Positions 10,437 to 19,652 of a stretch of DNA of 64,000 nt are shown here, piece after piece (within the stretch, counting starts at the first letter, position 1; each line of letters opens with the position of its first letter). The stretch covers positions 27,617,679 through 27,681,678 of the forward strand of contig CM055893.1 of NCBI GenBank assembly GCA_029582165.1. Reading direction: 5' to 3'. Position numbers and translations under genes: made by a program. The notes beneath the pieces are model-generated. The model was not told where the DNA came from. It did not search any database and saw only the letters and a program-made list of their open reading frames with translations. This DNA is from Portulaca oleracea. Taxonomy: Eukaryota; Streptophyta; Magnoliopsida; Caryophyllales; Portulacaceae.

Positions 10437-10490
10437 CACAATGAGGACATTGTGACGTTTTAAGTGTGGGGGAGGGTGGGGGGGGGGGAG
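10437..10490 (+). promoter_or_regulatory. Conserved hairpin plus internal polypurine tract
   Basis: CACAATGAGGACATTGTG (10437-10454) forms a perfect 7-bp stem with loop AGGA. It is followed by AAGTGTGGGGGAGGGTGGGG and further G residues. The same arrangement occurs on the minus strand at 48025-48080, 1.3 kb before the 3' LTR in both elements. It is distinct from the polypurine tract adjoining the LTR. Confidence 0.7.
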
Positions 10491-11717
10491 TTATATCTGT
10501 TTCGAGGGTAAATCACCTAGTTTTTTATTTTTGTTCATTTTAGGCTAAAATTTGAAATTTTTTTGTGAAATGAGAAAAGAAAAAGGGAGAAAAGTTACGA
10601 AAAACCCCCAAAGTTTTCCGTTTTGCTTTAGTTTTTGCCTTGTTTTTAGAATCGCGTCGTCAATGGCTCGAAGTCATTGTTAATCTTCTTAAAAGAAGCC
10701 GATAGGAGCGTTGTAGGCCCTAGTCCGAGTGTTGCCATGACTCATCTAACTAGATTCCCTTCGTTAATTGCAAAATGAGGTTCTTGTTTTTTTTACTTCC
10801 ATTTTGATACCGTGAGACCTTAGTTGTTCACCTCGAGCTTGTTGAAAAAGTGAAGTTTAATTAATTTGAATTAATTGGTTTGTGTCGAACAAACCCGACA
10901 TTAACCATCATAAAGTTAGTCTACCTATATGGGATCGGTATGAGCGGTACAACACTCTTACCCTTAAGCACTTCGTTTTCGTAACGATGAGGCGTATGGA
11001 AAGGACCATGTTGGGAGGGTAAACCCCGTTATGGGCCGTTCAATTCCCAAAAAACTAACGCCGACTATCGTTGAGCTAAATCGAAAATGTAAGGCCGTAA
11101 ATTCTAAAACCCAACCCAAGTGAAAGTTAATTGCTAATAAAGTGAGGAGCCTTTTCTTGCGTCTCCTACGGCCATCACCAAGCCAAGGATGACACAAGCG
11201 GGGGAGGGCGACTCTTTGCTAATCTTGTTCGCTTTGAAATGAGCTCGGGTGGTGATTTTTGCTATGGATCAATCGGAATCAACTAGGATACACTAGCACT
11301 TGTGCACAAAGGACCTTGTCTTGTAGGAAGCGTTTGGAAGTAGAAAATCTCAAAGATTCGGATTGCTTTGGATTAGGTGTCCTTGATATGCTCGTATCCA
11401 CTTCTTTTTGTTGATTAGCCTTGATTTCTTATAGTTGATTGCATGATTCTTTCAACAAGCAAGTTCTTTCTTTCTTTTCCTAGCTTTGTTTTGGTTTTTC
11501 ACATCTTCTCTTTCCTTTTTCCTTTTCCTTTTCCTTTGGCTTTTGTGGGTATAGCCGCTACAAACCCTGACGAGACCACCTCGTCCATCTGGGCTGCCAG
11601 GGGGTTTAAAGGGCTTGGTGCATACGCTAAATGCACTCGTTTCCTCCCATAACAGAGGAGTTGGTGTTTAGTTTTTCATTTGTTTTTGTTTTGTTTTGAT
11701 CGGGACGAGCAAAAGTT
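10491..11717 (+). other. Athila 3' non-coding region
   Basis: No coding sequence is seen. The region aligns in patches with 46764-48025 of the compound element (minus strand). The best block, 11530-11720, contains cttttgtgggtatagccg, the segment cctcgtccatctgggctgcc and tcgggacgagcaaaagttcaa. That block is also present at 2650-2840, so it is the conserved pre-polypurine region of these elements. Confidence 0.6.
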
Positions 11718-11718
11718 C

Positions 11719-11732
11719 AAGTGTGGGGGGAG
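11719..11732 (+). promoter_or_regulatory. Polypurine tract before 3' LTR
   Basis: AAGTGTGGGGGGAG directly precedes the LTR start TGTTTTGTCCC at 11733 and matches the tract beside the compound element's LTRs. Confidence 0.75.
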
Positions 11733-11758
11733 TGTTTTGTCCCATTTTTGGGCCTAAA
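11733..11758 (+). repeat. 26-bp LTR-start stub
   Basis: TGTTTTGTCCCATTTTTGGG and the next few bases repeat the first bases of the LTR at 5999 and 12160. The stub then breaks off into a copy of the host flank. Confidence 0.8.
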
Positions 11759-12159
11759 TTATTGATAACGCTAATTTACCGAACAGATAAAATTAGACAA
11801 GATAGAGTTTTGACCAGTCAAAACTCTAAACGCTTTATAAAACGCTATTGCCAAACAGGCCCTAACTTTCATGTTGATCACAAACTAATTTGGACAGTCA
11901 CAATAATTTTCTGGGTAAACTCAATTTACTAACCAAGGTTCGGGGACTCATAAATTTCACTCCAAATATCCTCTGGCTATGAATTTTACCTTTCTGGAAA
12001 GCTTGATGAATCCTTTTCATCTTTCATGCTGAACACTTAAATCAAAGAGATCTCTAACCAAATGAAAAACATGCATTTTTAGACTGACCTCAGAACACGT
12101 ATATACTTGCATCTCTTTATGATTTTTGCCACAACTTAAGATATACACATCGGAATTAC
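11755..12159. repeat. Duplicate of the element's left flank (5596-5998)
   Basis: About 404 bp of the Tekay-like LTR relic and MITE remnant that lie left of the element reappear here, ending in the same ATTAC before a full LTR. Scattered substitutions separate the copies. The junction falls at a short shared CTAA/ATTATTG sequence. Confidence 0.85.
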
Positions 12160-13793
12160 TGTTTAGTCCCATTTTTGGGCCTAAATAACGCCTTTGTACT
12201 TGCTTTTTTGACTCGATTCCGAGTCTTTTTCATCATTTTTACTTGTGTTTTAGTTGTTTAGTAGGTTTTCGCGCTTTTGGAGCAAACGCATGAAAAACGG
12301 GCTAAATTGAGGCTTTTTGGGGAATCCCGAGCGAAGAACCAAGGCGGAGTCGACCGGGGATCACCTTCCCCAAGTTTGAAGTAGATCAGAGGTGTAACAC
12401 CCGCTACAACCTCTTAGCGAGTGTTACAGCCAAGGAAACAAGTCAGGGGAAGGGAAGGGAGGCGTAACACCCGCTACGGGGAGTGTAGCGGCCGCTACAC
12501 AGCACCAACCTCGACATCTCCTGGATGCCAGAACAAGATCACACCCGCTACGTTCTGGGTCGCCCCCGCGACCTGTTCAGCCAGACAAAGATCGCGCCCG
12601 TCGCCCGGAAGATGCCGCCCGCTGTCTCTCGAACGCCAAAATCGCCTGGGAATTTTTCGCTGGGTCGCGCCAACGACAGAGCAGGTCGCGCCCGCGACCT
12701 ACCTGTGTTCCAGCGTTTTTCTGCGGCTCTGAACGCTGCATTTTGGGCAACTGTTCTGCGTTGTATATAAGCTCCTTAGCTGCGATTTCTTTAGGGGGTC
12801 TCTTTAGGGTGTCTTTTTAGGGAGAGTTAGTCTAGGTTTAGCCTAGGTTAGCTCTTAGTTTGTAATTAGGGTTTGATTAGTGAGTGATTAGCGAGTTTTC
12901 CATTGAAATTGTTACTTTTTATTTGGGTTTTGCTTTGAAGATTGAAGTATTGTTGATTGAAGCTCTTTTCTCTTGTTCATCCTTGCTCTTTGACATCTTT
13001 GTTAGGTGAATTCCTTCCTTAATCTCCTTTACTATTACTTGTTGATTTAATTACTTTTCTTTAATTACTTCCTTGTTGCTTGATTGTTTTTGTTACCATT
13101 TTTATTGCTTTGGTGAAGTTTTGCTTATTACTTGCTAGAATCCATGCTTAAGGTTGGTTTTGTTGATGCTAGTTTGATAATTGTGATGAGTAGTGGTTAG
13201 AACCCTAATGGGTTAGGGGTAATTAAGGGTGAAAATGGGTAACTAGGAATGGGTTAACAATTTTAGTGAGTAATTAGGTGGGAAATCACTTTCCCACCCC
13301 AATCCTTCCCTCAAGTGGTGTGTATTTGGGTCCGAAAGCTCCAAAATATATCCAACACTTGTGTTGGAAGATTGGAATTGGGAAAGTTAAATGCTCACCC
13401 ACGAAAGTGGAAGGAGGTTAACTAGGGAATTCCGCTTCATTACCCTTCCGGGTCCGTGGTGGACTTTGAGGAAGTTAATCCGCACTACCCTCGAAAGAGG
13501 AAGCCCGGTGGGTATTTTCTAACGGAATTGCCACTTGATTGTCTTCACTTGTACTCTCTTGTTGCGAAACCCGTCTCCTTGTTCTCGTTTGCATCCCGAA
13601 AAGCCTCCGAAACCCATTTTCCCTTTGACTTGACCTTAGTTTCTTTGTTTCTTCGTGTTTGCTTAGAATAGTTACCTAAACCTCACCTTTTGCGACCTTA
13701 GCGATCTAGACCCGTTCTTGACCATTACCTTTAGCCAAGGCCCCTCGCTTCCTGAGAAGAACGACAAAACCGGGGTATACAAACCGTGTTACA
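12160..13793 (+). repeat. 3' LTR of gag-only Athila derivative
   Basis: It starts TGTTTAGTCCC, ends GTGTTACA and is followed by the ATTAC duplication. It includes the palindrome array (about 12393-12700) and a TATA-like run at 12764-12770. Confidence 0.85.
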
Positions 13794-13798
13794 ATTAC
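13794..13798. repeat. Target site duplication ATTAC (right)
   Basis: It matches 5994-5998. The sequence continues gagattcaaaaaccgg, which is where the Tekay LTR continues (compare 21486-21503). Confidence 0.85.
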
Positions 13799-15205
13799 GA
13801 GATTCAAAAACCGGTTGTTAGCTAACATCTTTGGCTACCTATTCATGCCATAAATTGGGTCAAAATCCCGTTACATACCCCCTGGAAATTTTCATATTGC
13901 AACCAGACATGAATTCACTCTTTATTTAACTTTTGCATGCATCTTAAATCTAAATATTCTTAACTAATCTTCCCCAATGCCTTTCTTAAGCATCAACACT
14001 AAACTTACAACACTAAAAATAATCAGAGTCCTTCATCAATGACCATATTTCATACATGCAAAGCAAAATCCTAACATATTTTAACATTCTAAGCAAAATC
14101 TTTCATGAATTCATCATAAAATCTCATAGTATACACAAATTTGCTAATCTAAACCTATTCTAAGTGCATGCATCCATACTTAACCATAAACTCATTCTTC
14201 CATAGTGAATTAAACAACCAAAATATCATGCATGTTCATAATATAGCATGATTTGTACTCATTCAAGCATAAAAACAAAATCTCATCATAAACTTGTCCA
14301 ATTCTCACCCTTGTACTTTTATACTTACTATAACCACCTCTTGAACGTATGTAACACTTGATTAATTTCTGTAAAAACATGAAAAATGTTCCCAAAATCA
14401 GAATGAAAAATGTTCCTAAAATCAGATTATACTCATAATCCAATCAATTTAAAGAGAGAGTGTGGAAAAGGGGAGTAATTTATCACACAAATGGGGAAGA
14501 AGAAGAAAGAAAAAAAAAAGATGGCGGTGGCGGTGGCGGTGGCGGTGGAGCTACGACGGTCGACAGGAGGCGGTCGCTAGTGGTGAGCAGCACGACAGAG
14601 ACTCAGGTAGAGGGAGCTGGAGAGCCAGGAGAGAGAGTGAGTGAGGGATGAGAGTTTGTAGGTGAACGCAAAATGGGATTAATTCCCACCTAAGAGTTGT
14701 ATTTATAAACAAGGAAGAGGCCCAAAGGCCCTCTTTTCCCTCTTTTTCCTTCACTTAATCGGTCCAAAAGGGTTGCCCCAAAACACAAGACATCAATTTT
14801 TAATCCCTCCTTATACTTATGTCTCCCTAAACCCAAATTACTTAAATTTGTTATACCACAAAAGTATTATCGGTAACCTATGAAAACCCAATAAATATCC
14901 ACATCATGATCTCTCCCATAATTATTATTGACCTGACTTGGATAAAAGAATAAAACAAAAGATCGGCTTTGAGAAAAGAATACATATGTATCCATGATTA
15001 CTGTAAATTATAACGGAAAAAGGAACTTTATAAAAATAATTTAATCTAATGATGTTGATGGTTGTTGCACAGTTCAAGTTCTGCAAACGCACACTTGATT
15101 AGAAAAATTGGAACACGCGCTTTAATTATTATTACTTTATTTTTAACCTTGATTAATTATGTTAAACAACACGTATTAAGGGGCGGTTTTCTATGGGTTA
15201 TTATA
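13799..15205 (-). repeat. Tekay-like LTR relic, right part
   Basis: This continues the LTR interrupted at 5998. Matches include gattcaaaaaccgg, the run of heat-shock-independent AT-rich filler, a GC-rich (GGC)n island at 14522-14570 and the end cgtattaagggg ... gggttattata at 15205, equivalent to the start (minus strand) of the Tekay LTRs. No polypurine tract or chromodomain follows, so it is a solo or truncated LTR. No ORF is supported. Confidence 0.65.
14521..14550. repeat. GGC/GGT trinucleotide repeat
   Basis: Repeats of ggcggt occur in the GC-rich island of the LTR relic, the same position as the hypervariable GC-rich islands of the Tekay LTRs at about 22165, 30590 and 40500. Confidence 0.7.
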
Positions 15206-15637
15206 CTAGGCCTTGGGAAGTGGACCAAAATTTGGAAAAAATGGGCGTTTAGACCAGCATAATTGCTACTTCAGGCAGCCCAAGTTCAAATGACTATAAC
15301 TTTCTCATCCGATCTCTAATTGACTTGATTAAAGTGTTGTAAGAAATCTTGTAATGGGTATTTTTAGCTCCCAAAATGATGAGTTCCACAGAGATCGGTG
15401 GAAAAACCAATAATTTAAAGAAAAGGCTCGGGTACATGACAAAGGTCATTGTTTTGGAATATTTAACGTGGAAAAGCTAGAAATGGAGCAATATTATTTG
15501 CGTTTTTGGTCGGGTTTTTTCATCACTTGTACATTTCAATGATACTTGGAATTTAGTCCTAAATAAAATAAAAAAGATCAAAATGAATAACATAATTACA
15601 AAGCTAAACTACGACAAAATTCATTGTCTATAATATT
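15206..15637. other. AT-rich unassigned sequence
   Basis: I see no coding sequence, LTR end or repeat structure that I can name here. Confidence 0.5.
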
Positions 15638-16047
15638 ATATATGATTTTTGGACATCAATAAAACCAACTTTGGCGGAATTGGACACTAATAACATAGAC
15701 AATTTTCTTGGTCACTTGCAGTACCAACTATCGTCCTATTTTCCACCAACAGTACAACATGAATTTAATGTGGTTTGGACTCATGCAAAGATGGCATGGC
15801 TCCAAAATACGTGACGTGGAAGTCGGAGCTTGTGTATAAAATGTTGATATGGACACTAATTTGCCTTCCACGTCACACATTATGGAGTCACGTCACCTTT
15901 CTGATGAGTTAAAACCGTAACAAATCAGTGGTATACTGTTGGGGGAAAGTAGGTTGATCGTTGGTACTGCTAATATCCAACAAAATAACCTATATTATTA
16001 GTGTGTAATACCTCCAAAGTTAATATTATTAATGTCCAAAAATTCCA
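15638..16047. mobile_element. Inverted-repeat element, MITE-like
   Basis: Two arms of about 85 bp are inverted copies of each other with roughly three quarters identity by eye. The left arm runs from tttttggacatcaataa at 15647 to gcagtaccaact at 15728. The right arm runs from gttggtactgc near 15961 to attaatgtccaaaaa near 16043. About 230 bp separate them, including acgtgacgtgg and cacgtcac motifs. No transposase and no clear target duplication are visible. Confidence 0.6.
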
Positions 16048-16330
16048 TTATATTTGATATATGATGATGTGATTATATTTAAATTAATTGTAAATATTTT
16101 TAATTTGTTAACATGAAAATGTAATGATATATTCAACAAATATATTAAACAACTTGGAGCAGATGAAGTTTAATTAATTTTGTAAGATGAAAAGAAATAA
16201 ATTGGCGGCCATGATCTGCAAATCCAACCCAAAATATATATTAATTATTAAAATACACCGATCTTTATTTAACACATTTATCCGAATTTTCGGGTTTACT
16301 TAAAAGTTGCCTATAGTGTATTGATTTTTC
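16048..16330. other. AT-rich unassigned sequence
   Basis: Nothing codes here and no repeat structure is evident. Confidence 0.4.
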
Positions 16331-16931
16331 GGGCTCGTGTTTGAATCATTTGTTTCCAACAATAGAGCATAGCAAAAAAAAAAAAAAAAAAAATTCCATA
16401 TTCATCTTGGCTAATGGAGGTCCACCACAACCTACATTGCTAGCTGGGACAACAGGGTATTTGGAGAAGAGTTTCTTTCCTGAAGTCTACAGCAGGTCCA
16501 ATCCTAACTTGGATCTTGCTGGGAATTCAGGAGGGATTAAGACCCTCCTACAACAAGACTAAAGCAGAAGGAGAGTGCAGGCCCTAGGGTAATTTTAAAG
16601 CACTAAACAAGAGCAATCTGATCACCCAGGGAACCTGTGAGGAGGGCAGCTTTGGCCTTAGAACAAAAGTTCAATTCATACAGTTGAACCTTGGTAGAAC
16701 CCCAACTTGTGAAATCAGGGTTCATGTTATTTCAAGGTCTGAAAATGCTGTGTGTACAAAGGTAATGACATTTAGTGATCTCTATGTATTCCTTGGTCCA
16801 TCAGCAACATGTGATCGAGGAGTGCAAGTGTCTGAAATCCCAAGGCATTTTCTACAGCAAGCATAGCCTTGAGTATGCATATAACCAAACAACTGGGATA
16901 GTCTTGGAGTTCCTGGCTTTATGTAATAACC
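16331..16931 (+). other. Unassigned segment with poly-A run, possible decayed gene fragment
   Basis: A run of about 20 A residues (16374-16393) is followed by DNA that is less AT-rich than its surroundings and has short open stretches. One frame (16394-16561) reads PPQPTLLAGTTGYLEKSFFP, which faintly recalls a protein-kinase activation segment; another (16684-16866) reads NLGRTPTCEIRVHVISRSEN. Neither is convincing, and the frames do not join. It may be a captured or decayed gene piece. Confidence 0.2.
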
Positions 16932-17170
16932 TGTTGGGAATGTCCCGACAATGTTCGATACACATGGAGCTGAGATTAAACCAAAGTAATATAGTAATTA
17001 TATGTCTTGCTAGAGACCTCTATAATTAGTGAATAAATATGTTTAATTACAACTATATTAATTGGTCCTACTGGGTCACACAAGTCAGTGCCCTGGAACA
17101 ATGTATGTAACCTAAGTAATACTGTATTACGTTTAGAAAAGTTGGAAACTGATTTCTATGAGAAATCAGC

Positions 17171-17300
17171 CTAACACGCACCGAATTGGGTTCAACACGG
17201 ACCGTGTTGACCCAACACGGTCCGTGGTGTCTATGGGCCGAATTAATGGACTTTCTGATGGCCAACACGGACCGTGTTGTTTCAACACGGACCGAGTTGA
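17171..17300. repeat. Palindrome array in the copia-type LTR
   Basis: CAACACGGACCGTGTTG, a 17-bp palindrome, occurs intact twice (17193 and 17263), with three variants. The starts of the AACACG core are 17173, 17194, 17214, 17264 and 17284, a pitch of 20-21 bp within groups. The array ends about 75 bp before the TATA-like run. Confidence 0.8.
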
Positions 17301-17373
17301 GCCTGAAAAATCCGCCGTTGCGTTAAGTCGGCCCTTTAGAGTTTTGAACCATTTCCCTAGGTTTTATAAACAC

Positions 17374-17381
17374 TATATAAA
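17374..17381 (+). promoter_or_regulatory. TATA-like box, copia-type LTR
   Basis: tatataaa lies downstream of the palindromes in a context typical of a plant TATA box. Confidence 0.5.
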
Positions 17382-17776
17382 GGGGTATCTGTGAGAGATT
17401 ATTTCACACCAACTGTCTGAGACTCTTAGAGAGATACCAGGGTGATTTCCTGAGTTCCTCTCTCCTTTAGTTTGCAGTTATTGTTACTAAAACATTCTCT
17501 GTTTCCTGAAACATTCTCATACATACATCTTAGATTGAGATTCGTCTTGATCGGGTCGATCTAGCAATCGGGTTCCTGGAGTGTTGCGTGGACTTTTCAG
17601 TGGAGGATTTCAGCATTGGAATCTGGAAGGTCAACCTCTTCATCAGCCGGATTGGCGATCAGGTATAATTACTAAAGCCTCTACAATTGTTGCGATTAAT
17701 TGTTTTATAACCGTTATGAATATTCCGCCAATTAATCTGTATCTGTTTAGGAAATAGATAACCTAAAACCTAATAG

Positions 17777-17790
17777 TGGTATCAGAGCCA
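17777..17790 (+). promoter_or_regulatory. Primer-binding site, initiator tRNA-Met
   Basis: TGGTATCAGAGCCA is the complement of the plant tRNA-iMet 3' end and lies 1 bp after the LTR. Confidence 0.85.
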
Positions 17791-18896
17791 CCAATTGCAT
17801 GCTAAAGTATTGTATATGTATTCATAAGCAATTTGTCAATAGTTAAATTATATTATGAATATGCTAGAGTAGATTTATGCCTAAAATTTTGAATCTTTAT
17901 GAAAGTTTTAATCTTTAATGTTCATGATAGTAAATCTGAAATTTTATTGTAAAATTTCATGCTTTGTTATTATTTATTTCTTATTGCCTTTAATAAATCT
18001 ATTTTGTGTTTGTTTAATCGTTAAATATAGCATGAACTTGATTTATTTTTTGAATGTTTTAGAAACAATCTTGTTTAATATTGTTAAACAGTAGGCAATA
18101 CATGAAGTAGGTCAAAATTCGCAAAATAGGGTTTTGTAGAATTATTTTCAGATTTATTTTATTTACTGTAAATATGAAAAATCGAAATAAAATATCAAAC
18201 AAATTCGAAAATTTCTAAAATTTTTACTGGAGGTGTCTAGAAGTGTTTTGGACTTTTCATAATATTTGTTGATTTTTCCCAATTAAAATGGATTTTTAAT
18301 TGAGTTTTCAGATCTGAAGTGAATTAAAATTCGTTTAATTCTCTGAAGTTTAAAAATTTGTAGAAATTTGTAAAACTTCTGAAAATTTTAAAGTAGGTTA
18401 CTGGGTAACCATAATTTTAGGGAAAAGTTTTTCCGTTAATTTATGCGGTCAAATTATATTTTTTAATTTAGATTTTTAGATCTGAGAGAAATAAATTTGT
18501 TGTTTCTCTGAATTTTGTATATTTATAGAAATTTGCAAATTTTCTGAAAATTTTACAGTAGGTTACTGGGTAACCGTTTTGTTGTGGATAAAATATTCGT
18601 GAATTTTTGAGATCGTTTACTTATTTTCCTTTAATTTTCAGATTAACAGAAAAGTATAATTGTTTACTTTTCTGAATTTTCTTCTAATTTTTGAAATTTG
18701 ATAAAAATAAGAAATTTTTACAGTAGCATATTGGATGAACCTACTGTAAGGAAAAATTATAAAATTTGATTTATAAACTTAACGGACTGTTATTATTTAT
18801 TTTCCTCTTAAACGGAGAATTAAAAGGTTTAATTCCCTAAAATTTTACAATCTTTTGAAAATTGTTAAAATTCTGGAAAATATTCATATTGGGTTA
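17791..18896 (+). repeat. AT-rich leader with ~170-bp tandem repeats
   Basis: No coding sequence is seen. From about 18300 degenerate units recur: cagatctga ... ttctctgaa ... tttctgaaaattttaca ... gtaggttactgggtaacc. They begin near 18308, 18477 and 18640, and an earlier decayed unit starts near 18150. This is a repeated 5' leader of the copia-type element. Confidence 0.6.
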
Positions 18897-19156
18897 CTCC
18901 CTCCATTCCTTAATAATTGTTACTTTAAAGTTTTGGGAAGATTTTAAGAAAATGGTATTGAGAATGATAACAATATTGGAAATGGTAAAAGTAAGAGTTA
19001 AATTTTTATTTTAGTTATATAATTGTATTGGAAATTATAAAAATAATAGGTAAATTTGAAAATTTATCATTAATGTTGCATTGGAATTGTAAAGTGACAC
19101 ATATTATGGAAAACATAAATTTATCAAAAGTGACAGATATTGAGGAATGGAGGGAG
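18897..19156. mobile_element. Stowaway-type MITE (Tc1/mariner)
   Basis: The 260-bp element has terminal inverted repeats CTCCCTCCATTCCTTAATA and TATTGAGGAATGGAGGGAG, the Stowaway signature. The left flank is TA; the right flank is CA, a single change from the expected TA duplication. It has no coding capacity. It lies in the copia-type leader. Confidence 0.9.
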
Positions 19157-19652
19157 CATTAGATAACACTGTGATATGAAATCATTAAATTCGATAAGTT
19201 ATGATAATTTTATTTATGTTTTTCATTCACGAAATTAACCGAAACTGGGAAGCAATATGGACCCCGTTGATTCAACAAGGACTGTGTTGCCAGCAGTCTT
19301 GATGAATTCGTGTGTTTTAAGATTTGTAATTAATTTTAGAAATTCATTATTAAATCCCATTACTACTAAATCAGTTGATGGACATAAAATTTATTAGTTT
19401 GTAAAGTTTAGGAAACTTACAATATCTTTAAAAGATATAGTATCTTTTAGACTTCTTGATTTTAGGAAAGTCAAATATTTTGTGTGTATAGGTATAAAAT
19501 CCTAAATCTGTATAGGTAATTAAGATAAAATTTGGAATTTTGTTTATTTTATCATGCAATCTTTTAGGAAACCATATTTAATATTTGTTTCCTTATATGT
19601 GTTGTGTTGCAATTATGTATGCCTTTATAATTTGTTATTTAAGTATGTGTTA
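19157..19652 (+). other. Copia-type leader, continued to the Tekay insertion
   Basis: This is AT-rich and non-coding. A decayed piece resembling the LTR palindromes (accccgttgattcaacaagg, near 19261) is present. The last five bases, TGTTA (19648-19652), are the predicted left target duplication of the Tekay array. Confidence 0.4.

Larger units (their letters stand above)
5999..13793 (+). mobile_element. Gag-only, non-autonomous Athila derivative (TR-GAG-like)
   Basis: The complete insertion has a 5' LTR (5999-7883), a tRNA-Asp-type primer site, gag, a long non-coding 3' region, polypurine tracts and a 3' LTR (12160-13793). It is flanked by ATTAC duplications. No protease, RT, RNase H or integrase is present; the sequence passes from the gag C-terminus to the spacer that follows pol in Athila elements. 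It would need enzymes supplied by a relative. The 3' side is odd: a 26-bp LTR start (11733-11758) is followed by a copy of the host flank before the full LTR. Confidence 0.8.
16932..17775 (+). repeat. 5' LTR of a Ty1/copia-type element
   Basis: The LTR starts TGTTGGGAATG and ends at cctaata (a changed CA end), 1 bp before a tRNA-iMet primer site. It carries palindromes at 17171-17300 and a TATA-like run at 17374-17381, with a long leader beyond. The copia assignment rests on the LTR start and primer type only, since no coding part is in the window before the Tekay array interrupts the element. Confidence 0.65.

Noticed and set aside
10475..10490. Poly-G run as a possible quadruplex promoter element
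   Set aside because: It is explained as part of the internal polypurine tract conserved with 48025-48060; I do not claim a separate function.
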